Shown: positions 1-12,943 of the stretch, in pieces | Position numbering within the stretch: position 1 is the first letter of the stretch | Layout: the number at the start of each line of letters is the position of its first letter | Assembly: GCA_014898425.1 (NCBI GenBank) | Contig: RCSZ01000023.1 | Coordinates: 248,001 to 312,000, forward strand | Direction: 5' to 3' | Source of the DNA: Botryotinia globosa | Lineage: Eukaryota > Ascomycota > Leotiomycetes > Helotiales > Sclerotiniaceae | Length of the DNA: 64,000 nt | Position numbers and translations under genes: made by a program | The notes under the pieces: model-generated | The model's input: only the letters and a program-made list of their open reading frames with translations | Database searches by the model: none | What the model was told of the DNA's origin: nothing

Positions 1-3000
1 TTTAATAAAATAAATCATTTTAAGTTTTTTGAGGATAAAAACAATTTTATTATTATTATTTTATTCGAAAATCTTTTTTATATTGTTTATTAAAGTAAGG
101 ATATTAATATTCAGGGATTGAAAAGTCTAATATAAACAAAGGTTATTAATATATTCGAAATATAACTTCGTATCCTACGATATAAGCTTAATCAGATACA
201 GTATATATAATACTAGAAAAAGAGAAAAGCCCTATAATATTCTATATACAATTCTATAATTAAATATAATCAAATTCTCTAAATAAACTTGAATATATTG
301 GTTGGTAAAGAAAAAGTCGATTAATCTTAGGAAGATTAAGGGCTAGCCTTATCTAATTATTTTTTTCAATAGTCTTCATTTTAGAAATATATTAAAAACA
401 CCTTAAATATTCATAATAATCATAATAATTTTCAATTCTTAGGAAAAAACAATCTCTATATTATATATAAAACAAGCAATTAGATTTATAACAATGTTTT
501 TAAAAAAAACTTTTTTGTATTATAAACTGAGGATATTATTGATTAATATGGTTTATATCAAATAATAGGCTATAATTCTTTTCAAATCTTTTGAAATACA
601 AAAGATAAATATAATTGATTGTTAGAAATAAACAAAGGATTTATTTTTTTTATCAATCTTGAGTAATATAATTATTTCAATAAACTTCTAAACTTACAAA
701 ATGAAATTGAATATTAAATATCAATTATAAAGTTTATATAAAATATCGCTGATTATTAGCTAGTAATTTTTGAGTATTTGTATTATAATATAATCAGTAT
801 TTAAAGAGATATTAGAGATTCTAATAATATTATATTCAATTTTCTTTATTAAAACAAATTAAAATCACCCTAGAATACTCAATTCATTTCAATTTTCAAG
901 GAGATTATATTCAAGGTTATTAAAGGTATTGAAGCAATCAAGGACTTTCTTATATAAAACCTTAGTCTTCTCTATAATATTTTTAATAAGGTTTCTATTA
1001 ATAAATAATAAAAGCAATTTCAGGCTAAACTTTAGTTTATACTAATTGATAACTTTATAGAATTTTTTATTATCTTTAACTCCATTTATAATATTTTTTT
1101 AATAATTATATTTTGCTTATCAAATTATTTTATAAAAAATTTAAATTATTTAAAGGATATTTTTGTTTAAGATATTACATTTATAGAAATAATCCCGATA
1201 TATCTTTTTATATTCAAAGGTTTATTATAATATAGTTTTATTATTTCCTTTATTAGATTTATTAATTATATAAATAATAATATTTATTATTATTATAAAA
1301 TCTATTATATATACTTTAATTATAACTTTATTTATAAAAAAAAGAAAACTAGAAAAATAGATTATATCGATATATATTAAATCAAATAATTTTTCTAATT
1401 CTATCTCTAAGATTTTATAATAATATTGTTTTAATAAGATTATACCCCATTTTGAAATAATAATAATTTATATCTTATAATCCAAACTATTATATATATC
1501 TTTTTAATAATAATTTTAATAAAAAGAATATTTAAAAAAATAAAGTTAATAATATAATTAGCTTTATATATAAACTTACTAAAGATATTAATAAAATCTA
1601 TACCACTATTACTAAATCAATATATTAGATTTAAATCTTTATATTTGAATTACACCCTTAATTCAAATATATAATATTAAATATTAAAATCGCTCTTTAT
1701 CAAATATTGAAATAATAGAATTAAATATAATATATAATTAATTATTTCATTATTACTTAGTTAGTAATACAAATTGAATATAGTATTTCTATTTATATTA
1801 ATTTAGAAAAGATCTTTATTATATATAAAGCAATATTGTTATATATATAGATCAATATCTTTACATATATATATCATAATCCGAAAGTGATTTGACTTTT
1901 TAGAGTTCTCAAAATTCTAGAAGTTTATCAAAGTATAATAATCATAGCTCGAATGGTTTTAAATCCGTATATTGATAGCTATTCAGAATTCTTGAATATA
2001 TATAATATTAATTTGTTAAATATTAAAAATTATAAGAATTGTTATATATATAAAAATGCTTTTGTTAATATTGGTTTAATAAATTTATAAATCATATTAT
2101 CGGATCTATCAATTGTAAATTCCATTATAAAACTTGTTGTATTATACTAATATTAATAGAATGTTTTTTCAAAGTTGAGTATGTTAAATTTATTGGGATT
2201 TTGTATATAGTAAAAGGTATTCTTATTCTTTCCTTTATTTATTTTCGAATATAATCTAGAAACCCTTACTCAAAAAAGAATGAATGTCTGGGTTATAGCT
2301 ACGAGAACTTGTATCTAATCCTAGACTGAAGTTTAACTAGCAGTGGGGATAGATTCAGTCTATTCATATTAAATAATAATAGCATCGTGCTTACATTTAT
2401 TAATAAGCTTCACAACTACAATTATAGAAACATTGGATATTTTTGTTTTAAGGATTTTAGTAGATATATTAACCATTTTATACTAAACCTTCTTTATCTT
2501 TCGAATAATTTTGAGCTTATTTTTAATAAGGAATATTGTAATATTATTTTTATATTGAAAAATAATAGAATATTTATTATATCTAATCTCAAATAAATTA
2601 TAATAATTAATATATTTAAATAGTATTATGTAATTAATACTTATTAATTCCTTATATATATTTGTTTAATAATTATAGTAAACATAAAGAGAAAATCGAT
2701 TATATTTGAAAGAGAAATAGTATTCTTGATAATCTAAATTATATTAAGTTATAATATATTTCTTTTCAATTAATCTAAAAGAATTATTAATATTGAAAAA
2801 AATAAAAGAATAAATTATTTCAATAAATAAAATAATCTAAGTGATTCTATCAAAATACTTATTAACTTTATAACTAAAGGATTTGATAATAATTGAATAC
2901 TTTTTTATTTATATAAAAACTTTATTAAGGATAAGGGCCTTATTTATTATAATTATTTTATTATTCAAATTCATAAAAAAAGTAAGGATTTTTGTAATTA

Positions 3001-3998
3001 TATAATTGTATTAAATCTTTAGAATAATCAAAGATATAGCATTTAATATTTGTAATACTTTTTGTTGATTATATTCATTATAAAGTAAATCACAAATATT
3101 ACTAATTATAGAAATAATAATTTAATCTATAATTATAAACAAGATTATTAGGATATCAATTAAAAAGAAGTTTTTAATAATTTCCATAAAACATTATTGA
3201 AAAGTAAAGATAAAGGATTAATTGAGTAAAGTTAGAGATTTGTATTTAATAAACAATCTTTAATTCTAACATTAAATATAATTTAAAATGAAACTTTTTT
3301 CTAATATAAAACTATAAAAGGTTTTCTTGGATTATATATTTCTAAACTTAAAGAATATATTATTTCTAATATTATTTGTACTACCAAACTTAATTGTTTT
3401 TATAAAAGTTTTAAAGTTAGTAATAAATATAATATAAACAAAGAATTAAATATAAATATCGAAAAATATAAAGAAAGCAATAATATCAATAAAAACAATA
3501 ATAATTACAAAATTAATTACAAAACCGATAAGTTTCTTTATAAAAATTATATTAAATATATTTATATAAAATATTACAAAGATATCGAATAATATCACAA
3601 AACCTATAACAATCACATATTTGCTTTTTATATTGCATTTAAAAACATCAAATTGCTTTTTGATAATATCTAACACATTCGAAATAATATTTTGATTACA
3701 ATAATCAATTTCAAGAAAAAAAAGTGTTTGAATATTTATTCTACTTTTTTTTCTTTTAATTATATAAAATTAATTAAAATTAAATAGAAATTATAAATCT
3801 AATAAATATATAAGCCTAAGATTTAGTAATTACAAAAAACAATCTAATATTATAAACCCACTATTCAATAATATTGCTATAAAAACAATTGTCGGATTAG
3901 ATAAAAGAGTTTATAAAGAATATAAAGAATTAATCCTATATAATAAAGTTGGAAATACAAAGATACCTCGATTTTGGAATGTTGTATCGATCTGTGGA
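1..3998 (+). mobile_element. Family U repeat, copy U1 (3' two thirds)
   Basis: This is a copy of a large dispersed repeat present four times in the window; it is cut by the window's left edge. It aligns by eye with 13490-14278 plus 20411-23672 (same strand) and with 14279-18320 (reverse strand). The 3' end is shared by all copies and reads close to GTTGTATYGATCTG, with no poly(A) tail. Translation in the sense direction gives conserved but stop-riddled stretches: one near 1860-2150 (a peptide containing NPYIDSY and FLNIYNI, ending in LY plus stop), and a C-terminal stretch near 3860-3998 ending in NTKIPRFWNVV. I do not recognise the protein. A long target duplication at another copy (about 17 bp) would suit a LINE, but I could not find convincing reverse transcriptase or endonuclease motifs. 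Confidence 0.75.
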
Positions 3999-5130
3999 TA
4001 TTTTTAATGGAAGCAAATATTAGTATAGAATTAGATAATTTTGAAAAATTTGACTAATATTAATAGTTGTGATATTAAAAATAAAAGATAGTTAAAGTTT
4101 TTTATTATTAATAAGGGTGGGAGTAAAAGTAGTTGTTTAGATTATTTTTCAAATTGAATTAGTGATTTATAATATAATATTAGATATTTAGAAGTTTTTT
4201 AATAGTTATAGGAATATTTCAAGTTAATGTTTTAATATTGGAATTTCTTATAATATTATATAAAATCCTTATATAAAATCCTTATATTTTATATATATAA
4301 TTAGAATATAATATAATATTTTTTTTAATAGATTTAATTCTAAAGGAAGTTTAATTGTATAGATAAAATTCCATTTGTTATAAATATTTGAAAAATAAAT
4401 TATCGATTTTTTTATTAAAATTATTCTATTTGATTATAAAACTTTTTGATAATAATTTCTATTTTGTTAATAGTGATATTAAAACAAATTCTAAATCCTA
4501 AATGGATTTGTAGATTTTAAGATTAATGAATTTGTTAATGATTTTATTTCTTTTAATATTTATATATTTAGGGGATCAATAAATTCTAATATCAAAGATT
4601 TGTATAGTATTTTAATAAATATAAAAAGCTTATTAAAAGAAATCGAATATATTATTATATAAATATTAGATTATTGAGATATTATTGATATAAAGTTATA
4701 AATATTGTTTATTAAATGAAAAGGTTCTTAAAATGTATTTAAGGTTTATATAGATTTTGATTATTTTTAAATCAAAAATGTGTAAGGTATTATTAATCAA
4801 GTTTAAATTAATAGTGATTTGTTTTTTATTCTAATATATTATATATTTATATTTAACAAACTTTTTTTTATTAATAATTTATTTAAAGTTATTTAAAAAG
4901 ATTGAAATTTTATTAAAAGGAAAATGAAATTATTTTTTTTTGAAATTAATAATTATTGTTTTTTTATTAATACTTTTTATTAAATTTATTTAATATTCTA
5001 AAAAGAAATATAAAAATTATAATATAAAATATATAATATTAAAAAGGATTATTTTTAGATATTGAATTTTGGTTTTAGGTTTTTGTTATTAATTAATACT
5101 TTTGTTTTTGATAATAAATAGAGATGTAAT
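3999..5130 (+). mobile_element. Family U repeat, copy U2, 5' segment
   Basis: This segment begins directly after the 3' end of copy U1 and matches, reversed, about 18925-20015 of copy U3. It is the 5' part of a U element whose continuation lies beyond the Gypsy insertion at 12944. The join is supported by the uninterrupted copy U3, where the sequences flanking the Gypsy are contiguous (near 18865-18900), and by the gtaat duplication at both Gypsy ends. Translation gives an unassigned degenerate frame near 4690-4850 (a stretch like LLNEKVLKMYLRF). About 380 bp of the 5' end seen in U3 are missing here, either truncated or lying left of U1. Confidence 0.7.
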
Positions 5131-5406
5131 TGTTAGAGTAGAGAATAGCAATAAATCAATTTTAAATATATTTTTGGGATAAGACTTTTTATTACTTTTC
5201 TAAAACTATTAAAAGTATATAATTTTATATCCAGCGGATTGATTTTGATACAAGAATTTAAGATTAGAGATTAGATTTTTAGAATATCTTGAAAAAGAAA
5301 GGGGATTTATAAAATATTCTAAAACAAAGAAATCTATAATACAAAAGGGGTTTGAGGGTTTTTCGTTATATAATCTTATATAATTTATAATCTTGTAATT
5401 TTGATA
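5131..5406 (-). repeat. 3' LTR of Gypsy H1
   Basis: This 276 bp terminal repeat pairs with 12668-12943 and also with 61510-61783. It is more strongly AT-converted than its partner: the partner keeps a GC-rich stretch near 12785-12943 where this copy has T or A. It is preceded by the gtaat duplication. Confidence 0.92.
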
Positions 5407-7640
5407 GAATTTCTTTTCTTTGTATTTTATATTCTAAAAAGTAATTTGTTTATATTTTATAAAATAGGGAGTAATCCTTTATTATATTATCTGTAAATCC
5501 TAATTATTATAAAAATAAGATTAAAAGTATTCCTATATTTTTACAAAAAATAAAAGAAAAGAAATTTCTATGTTTTTTATATTATAAATAATTGAAATAA
5601 TAAATATAGTGTTTCTTATATATCTCATTATTTTATTAATAGATTATTGAATACTTTATAAAATTAGTTTTTTTTTCTAAATAATATAGTTATTTCAATA
5701 ATATATCTTTTTTGATTAATATATAATTTATTATAACTACTTCTCTATCTAGTAATATTTTATCTATTATATTATATTTTGTTATTAGTTTATTAGATTT
5801 AATTATTTCTATTTGTTTATATTGTTTTAAATATATTACTAATATTTTGACTAATGAATTTTGTTATTTTGAAAATAGCTCTTTTGTTTTTTATAATTAT
5901 TATTATTATTAAAAGAAATTTTATATATTAATGTTGAATTAATATATTTCCAATATTAATCTCATATATCAAAGTTATATTTATTATAATACTACTTCTA
6001 AGAATAGTATTAAAAAAAAAGCGGATAATAATACTATAATTCGATAAGGGAAATAATATATAAAGAATATAAAGGCTTTTTTGTATAAAAAGGCTAAATA
6101 AAGGAATATTTATAAATCTTAATTAATAAAAAAACTGGATTTTTTAATAATTAATAAATTGAATTGATTTAATAATCTAATAAAATATTTTATAGATTCT
6201 TATCATTTTATAATAAGTTATTTATTATTTAAGTTTCGAATATATTTTGTTAATATTTTTGGGAATGTAGAATACTTTGTTTTTTTTGAATATTATTATA
6301 TTGGGATCTATTATTAATTTTATCTTTTCAATAAATTCAAATTACAAAAGTGAATTTCTTATTCCTATAATATATCTTTATATAATCCTTATAAACATTC
6401 TAATTATATTATCCTCAATCTTTATATTTACAATATCTATAGTTTTTGTATTTTTTGTATCTATACTTATAGAATCTAATATACTTCTAATGATAATAGG
6501 GATGTTGGATTTTATTCCTCTTTAAACTACTCATAAAATATTAGATATTTTTTTTTCTTATATTTATTATATATTATGTAAAAGGTATAGGATTAGATTT
6601 TCTGAAATATCTCTTTCTCTCTCCAAATCGAATAATAACAAATATCAAAATAAAGATAAGGAGATAAATAATAAGAGCCTTTAGATTTTTTATTAAATTT
6701 CCATTACCCCTTTATATATAATTATTATATTTTAATCCAAAAATAATATTTAAAGTATATCGTGTATAGTACACTATAAGGTTACTATTGATTTGTTGAC
6801 TATATTTTATTATTCAATTTCTTTTATTTCTTTCTTTGCTTGTAGGATTTCTTAGATTATTTAATATAAAATCTCATTACCTATTTCTGATAATATATTT
6901 ATATTTAGCTATTACATTCCCAACCCCAAAAAAAGTTTGTTTTTTAATTCGAAAACTTTTTATTTTAATTGAAAGATTTATACAAAAAAATCTAACAATT
7001 AAACGAATTTTTCTAAAAAACTTTATCAAATCGATAAGGATCCTGGTTATCAATTCAAAAGGCTACAAACTATAATCGCTTAATTGCTATCGAATTAATA
7101 TAATAATGATATTAAAGAAGAAAACTTCTAGAGTTTCAAAGATAATAATATAAATATAATTGAGGATAAAATTATTTTACTAATTGCAAAGGAAATGTAT
7201 AATAATAGCAAAATAGATATTGTTGATTTTGAGTATTCTTTTTCCTTATTAAACTTTTTGAGGTAATAATATTAAAGATCTAATTTTATTATAAAATCCC
7301 TTAACTGTATTAACATAATAACAATTCCCTAATATTATTTGTATATTGACTCAAGAAAAACTTTTATAAAGAATAAAATATTATAAAAAGTTTAACATTA
7401 ATCTCGTAAATCTAATTTTAACAAGGATTCTACTAATATTGATTTTAAAACTTATAAATTAATATTGAAGATATATAAAAAATAATAGCAGAAGTTGGTA
7501 CACCTAGCGATAACTTATAATATATTAGTGTTTAAAGGGTTGCATTCCTATTCTTATCAAAATAAATAATTATAAAGGGAAGAAAGGCAAGTTCAATTTT
7601 GAGAAAGGAATAATTCGTTATTAAATATTAAATAAAATCC
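5407..7640 (-). pseudogene. Extra coding region downstream of integrase in the Gypsy H family
   Basis: About 2.2 kb separates the integrase remnant from the 3' LTR of H1. It is shared with the second family copy (61784-64000), so it belongs to the element. In the minus frame, 6240-6540 gives a fairly open peptide containing SILDSISID, IKIEDNIIRMFIRI and EKIKLIIDPNIIIF. The matching stretch of the other copy (62600-62900) gives the same peptide with conservative changes. No gag, pol, chromodomain or envelope motif is recognisable, and the function is unknown. The plus-strand ORFs at 6277-6525, 6836-7075 and 62663-62902 overlap this stretch; a plus-strand product cannot be excluded, but the minus frame is the one collinear with pol. 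Confidence 0.45.
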
Positions 7641-7799
7641 TATTGTATTATAATTTTCTTTTTTTTTGAATTCTATATTAATAATTCTTTTTTTTTATTA
7701 TATTCTTCCAATACTCTCTTTATATTGTTGAGATTATAAAGGATTTCCTATATATCTTCCACTAACTAATAATTCTTTTATTAAATTAAATATTGAAAG

Positions 7800-9050
7800 T
7801 CTTTTCTCTTTTTTTTATATATTATAATTTGTTTTATTTTATATTCAAGATAATCATTTATTTCTTTTGATAATAATGAATTTATAATATTTAATTATTT
7901 ATATTATAATTTTAATAAAAATATATAAAAAATATTATGGATTTTATAAATTAATAATAGTTTAAATTTATATATTTGATTATTAGTTTTTATATCTATT
8001 ATTAAAAAAAAGTTTATAAATCTATTTAAAAAATTTTTTTTTAATTAAAATTGTTTAATATTCTAGATATTCAATATTATTTTGTTTTCAATATTATATC
8101 GATATAAAATTATATTTTTCATTTTATTTGTTTTATAATTGATAATTATTTATTATAATTTTTTAAGTTTTTTTTTTTTTTTATTAAATAAAGTAATTCA
8201 TTTGTATACAATTAAAACTTTTTTTGTAATATTAGTATTCTTATTGATATAATTAAAAGTAAATAGGAATTTATATATTACTTAAAAAAAAAAAATATTT
8301 ATAATATTATATTATATTATATTATATATGAATTTTATAAATAGTAATAATGATATCTAATTATTTTAATAATAGTTGATATAATAATTAATATAATAAA
8401 TTAAATTCTAATTTTGTTTTTTTATTTAGTTATTGGTTTGTAAATAAAATATTATCGAAAGTTTATATTATATTCTCAAATAAAATAAAAAACTATTCCA
8501 AAATTTGTTTGCAAATTATAATCCTTTGTTTAAAATAATATTTTTTAAAATCCCAAAGTTTTTGAATATATTTTATATTAATGTTTATATTAATTCTAGT
8601 AATATAATCAATTTAATTATGGGGGTATATTAGATAAACTTTGTAAATCTATTTACAATTATTAAAATTATATTATAAATATATTTGCTTGATTTTAATA
8701 AGAGTAAATCTATAATGAAGTTTATAATTATTTTTTTTAAAAAATTATAAAATATAAAGAAGATTTATAATTTACTATATGATTTATATCTTTTAATAGT
8801 GGTTTATTAATATATTATATATATTTGAATGTGATTTTTGATATCTTTCTTTATTAAAGATTAGAAGTATTTTGATTTTAAAACTTCAAATATCTTTGTA
8901 ATACTTCAATATTTATTTGTAGGATTATTATAATAAACTTCTAGAATTTCTATTTTCAGAATAGAGTTTGATAATATGTAGATGTTTTTATAATATATAA
9001 AAAATCTATTGGTATTTATTTGTTAAAATGAAGCAATTTTAATAAAATAT
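7800..9050 (-). pseudogene. Gypsy H1 integrase remnant
   Basis: The segment lies downstream of RNase H on the minus strand, where integrase is expected in a Ty3/Gypsy pol. Translation is badly broken. Fragments near 8880-9050 resemble the zinc-finger portion and fragments near 8050-8500 the C-terminal half, but no clean HHCC or DDE residues can be read. The assignment rests mainly on position and length between the clear reverse transcriptase/RNase H and the extra 3' region. Confidence 0.5.
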
Positions 9051-9429
9051 AGTTTTTGATTTAAATATTTTTTATTTTTTATAAAATCATTATTTTGCTG
9101 AAGTTGTAATAAAATAGATTTTATTATTTCAAATACTAATTCGAATACTATTTTATTTTTTATTAAAATGTAAGTTATTCAATAAGATATCAATTATTTG
9201 CAATTAATTTCAATCAATAAATACAATTATTTATAAAATAATAAACTATACTCTTTTTTTTATAAAAGATTTATAATATTATATAGAAGTATTGTTTTCT
9301 TGATAAAAATATTTTGAAATAATTCTGTTATTATTGATTTGTTTTTCAATTTATTTTGAAATATGAATAATATATTATTGATATCTTCCATATTCGTTAT
9401 ATAGTTTGAATAATATAATAATTTATTAA

Positions 9430-9959
9430 TAAAATTTAGTTTTTCTATTTTATACTTTATTTCGAAATTATATATTATTAAGATTTCAGTTTATCTAGCT
9501 TATTGATTGTTTAGGCTTTTCTTTATTATAAAGTATTAAAGTATATTATAATCTAATATAACTATAATAATATATCGATTACCTATTGTATAATAATACT
9601 ATTTTACAAAAACAATATATATAACTAATAGTTTTTAATTATAAATGAAATATTATTATTTTATTGAAATTAACTTTCTTGAATAAAATATAATGAAAAT
9701 ACTATCATTGAATTAATACTTCTAGTATTCTTTCAAGAAATAATTAAAACAATATATAATCTAATACAAATATCAATATATTGATTTCAAACATTATATA
9801 AAATAATAGATTAAAATATTGAAAGATGGGAGTCAAAATAAAAGCTTTTTTCAATACTTCAAATGCTTTTTGGATTTTATCTATCCATTTAAATACCATC
9901 ACCATTTTCCCCTTATAAATACTTTTTATTAATACAATTATACCATAAACTATCATCAA
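9430..9959 (-). pseudogene. Gypsy H1 RNase H remnant with the RT-RNase H junction
   Basis: The minus-strand frame 9959-9744 is open for 71 residues. It gives the typical Ty3/Gypsy junction: VFKWIDKIQKAFEVLKKAF, then TPIFQYFN and a mutated DASD (EINI), corresponding to the family pattern FxWxxxxxxAFxxLKxAxxxxPxLxxxD. Further down, to about 9430, fragments follow the usual RNase H course. The frame directly continues the reverse transcriptase at 9960-10720. The openness of this short ORF is probably chance survival: flanking parts of the same protein contain stops at RIP-type codons. Confidence 0.82.
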
Positions 9960-10720
9960 ATAAATTTTAATAAACTAGTAATAAAAGTTTGCAAAATCAA
10001 AAAACATTTATATATCTCTCAAATTGTTTAGTACAAATCATTTAATAATAATCTAAATTCAATTAGATTTTATAATTATATCTATAATTAAAACAATAAA
10101 ACCTAAAAATTCAATTTCATTAATATAAAAAATATATTTCTTTAATTTGATATAAAACTTATATTTAAAAAGCTATATAAAAACCTTTCGAATATTTATT
10201 ATATATATAACTCGGTTTTTAAAATAAATAAAAATATTATCAAAATATATTATACAAATATTGTTTATTAGATTTATTAATATTTGATTTATATACATCT
10301 AAAATATAATTAAAATATTAATTAGATTGAAAAATATTACTTTATATTTGTATTAACTATATCATATATAAAACATTATTTTCCATTTATTTCCTACTTA
10401 AATATAAATATAATAATATATATCTTTTAAATCTAACTTAATAAATATAATACTTTATCAAAAACAATCTAAGGATTTGTTAATAAAGAATAAAAAAATT
10501 CTATCCTTTTTTATAATTCGATTTAATCTTTTATAATCGATATATAATCAATAGCCTCTCTTTTTTTTAAAAACAAATATAATTGATATCTTTATAAAAT
10601 TAATAAATCATTTTATCCATTCTTTCTTTTGATATTTATTTAAATATTTTTACAATATTGCAAATTCTTATTCTAATAAAATATAAATTGAACTCCAAGG
10701 AAATATTAAATCGAATTCAA
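9960..10720 (-). pseudogene. Gypsy H1 reverse transcriptase remnant
   Basis: Minus-strand translation shows the Ty3/Gypsy reverse transcriptase motifs in order. These are SSIIFVLKK (from SPILFVKKK) and YIDYKRLNR (from VDYRxLN) near 10500-10590, KLDLKDIYY (KLDLxxAY) near 10411-10440, YFDNIFIY (the YxDD box with the second D mutated to N) near 10214-10250, EFLGFI near 10094-10113, and a mutated FLGFANFYRRF near 9976-10010. Stops fall at codons explained by C-to-T or G-to-A change from Q, R or W. The enzyme copied element RNA into DNA; this copy is dead. Confidence 0.9.
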
Positions 10721-10999
10721 GATTAATATAATATTCTATCAAATAATAATCAAATAAAAAACTATTTTTGTTTTCTAAAAAAGTATTCTTATATTTCTCA
10801 AATTTTTTAGAAATAATAAACAAAGAAAATACAAATATTAAATAATTATCTTTGTTTTTTTAAAATAATATCTAATCTTTTAAAAATATTATAAAAATTT
10901 AAACTTTGTTTTTCATTTCTTTATAAAACTTTTTTATTAGGATTATCTCTAAATTATCAATTTGAAATTAATATTAAAATAATATTGATTTTCAATCAA

Positions 11000-11400
11000 T
11001 ATCAAAATTAACTCTTTATAGTTAAGGAAAATCTAGAATTATATTTATCCAAAGTAAATTTAATACTACTGATATAAATTCATAAATATAAATTCTTTAT
11101 TCCCTTCAAATATTTTTCATTTTAACAAGGAAAATATAATCTCTATACAATATTATTGCAATACCATTTATAAACACAAACAGGATTTCTTTCTAAAAGG
11201 GTTTCCAATCCCATTTGATACACTTGCTTTATTAAATAATATTAATTTATACTCCTAAATTGATAAGATATTAAAATATTATTAACTTACTTTCTATATT
11301 AAAAATTACTATAACTATAAACATTATTCATCCTTCCTTTTGAAAACCCAATATTAATAGAATGCTTATTATTATTATTAGATTTAAATATTTTCTATAT
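11000..11400 (-). pseudogene. Gypsy H1 protease region (tentative)
   Basis: The interval lies between the gag and reverse transcriptase remnants on the minus strand, where the aspartic protease belongs. Translation is too broken to see the D-S/T-G active site with certainty; only a loose resemblance to the C-terminal part of retropepsin-like domains is visible near 11020-11060. The call rests on position. Confidence 0.35.
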
Positions 11401-11689
11401 AAATAGATTCAAAAGATTTATTGTTTTATAAATAATTAGTTTTATTATAATTTTTATTATAATATCTACATACTCAGGGTTTTTAACAATAAATAATATA
11501 ATATCCCTTTTATTGATATTAATAATATTAAACCATTTATATATAATTCGTATATAACAAATAAATAGGAGATTTATTAATCTTATTCGAAATATATTTT
11601 GAGAATTGATTTGATTCTTAATTTTTATTATCTATATTTATAAACCTATTAACTCCTTAATAAAAATGTTTATAAAAGTTTCTATTCTA

Positions 11690-12200
11690 GATTAAAAATT
11701 GATTATATTTTTAGTTATAATATAATTTCTCTGCTTCAAATCTTTGATATAGTTTATCTATATTTTCTAATTTATAAATTTGTTTTATAAAATCATTATA
11801 CATTTCAGATTATTATAAAGATTCAATTATTCTTCGAATTATTTTAAATAGAAATCCTAATAAAAACCTCTCCTTCCAAATACTATTCGCTTTTAGATTG
11901 ATATTTTCTTTTAATTCTTTTAAATAAATAATAAAAATATTCATTGTTTCATTCTCTTTTTATCTAATATATATTATTTTCTGAATTGATAATTACTATT
12001 GGGATTTTTTATTTATAATTATATTATATATATATTCTTTGAAATCTTTTCAACTTATTTGTTTATCAATTGATTTGTTTTTGTATCAATATTATACTAT
12101 TAAAAATTGTTTTTCGAAATATTGGATAATATAATGTATTTTCTTTTTGTTGATTATAAAATGATATCCCCCATCAAATCGAAATATAATCTTTGTTTGA
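11690..12200 (-). pseudogene. Gypsy H1 gag (capsid) remnant
   Basis: Minus-strand translation gives a capsid-like stretch. It has W-K-D-F-K-E-Y near 12035-12060, a QRENETMN segment typical of fungal Gypsy gag, then KERFLLGFL near 11870-11900 and a basic RRIIESL. The layout (W..F, then RQxxxE, then FLxGLxxxIR) follows the retrotransposon gag family. A CCHC knuckle would be expected near 11450-11520 but cannot be read reliably. It lies upstream of pol and downstream of the 5' LTR. Confidence 0.7.
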
Positions 12201-12667
12201 AAAAAAAAGTTTTTTGTATTTTTGATATTTTTTTCTTTATATTGTTTTAATCTTTATAACTTCGAAGGTTTTCTTAGAAGAAAAATGAAATTCTAATGAA
12301 TTATATTCGATATAGATATTAGATTATTATAAATAGTTAGAATTGATATATATAGAATACTATTTATAGCTATTTTGTGGGTTTTTTTTATAATTATTAT
12401 ATCTTCCTATATTTCTTGGAATTACTAGGCCAGGGTTATATTCTCTTTATTGATTAATTGTAATAGGATTATTTATATATCAGTATTAATATCTTATAAG
12501 AATTAATCAGTATCTCTGTTTAATTAGAATAGAATTGTATTATATAACTCTATACCTATAACATTACTAAGAATTCTTCTTATAAAAACCATAATAATAT
12601 CAACAACTAATTAATAAATAAAGTTTTTAAAATTGATAGATTACTCTAAAAAGAGAATAAAAAGAAT

Positions 12668-12943
12668 TATTAAAATAAAGAATAATAATAAATCAATTTT
12701 AAATATATTTTTGAAATAAAACTTTTTATTACTTCTTTAAAACTATTAAAAGTATACAATTTTATATCTAGCGGATTGATTTTGATATGAGGGCCTGAGA
12801 TTAGAAATTAGATCTTTAGAATATTTCGAAAAAGAAAAGGGGTTTATAAAATATTCTAAAACGAAGAAGTCCGTGATATGAAAAGGGCTTGAGGGTCTCC
12901 CGCCATGTGATCTCACGTGACTTATAATCTTGTGACCTTGACA
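12668..12943 (-). repeat. 5' LTR of Gypsy H1
   Basis: This 276 bp LTR contains the element's promoter side; on the minus strand it starts TGTCAAGGTCACAAG. It keeps a comparatively GC-rich block near 12785-12943, including CACGTG at 12914-12919, that is converted to AT in the partner LTR. The gtaat duplication follows immediately. Confidence 0.92.

Larger units (their letters stand above)
5131..12943 (-). mobile_element. H1: complete Ty3/Gypsy LTR retrotransposon (RIP-mutated)
   Basis: This is a 7,813 bp LTR retrotransposon read on the minus strand. The LTRs at 5131-5406 and 12668-12943 are both 276 bp and differ mainly by transitions. A 5 bp target duplication, gtaat, lies at 5126-5130 and 12944-12948. 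On the minus strand the LTR starts TGTCAAGGTCAC and ends in ACA or its mutated form. Minus-strand translation gives gag, protease, reverse transcriptase, RNase H and integrase remnants in Gypsy order, followed by about 2.2 kb of extra sequence before the 3' LTR. It is inserted in family U copy U2. A second, truncated copy of the family is at 61510-64000. Confidence 0.93.

Noticed and set aside
3446..3676. Hydrophobic minus-strand ORF repeated at 14647-14946 (plus) and 23120-23401 (minus), as if a conserved membrane protein
   Set aside because: It is antisense to family U in every copy. Apparent conservation follows from DNA homology of the copies, and hydrophobicity from AT-rich codons; the sense frame shows comparable conservation.
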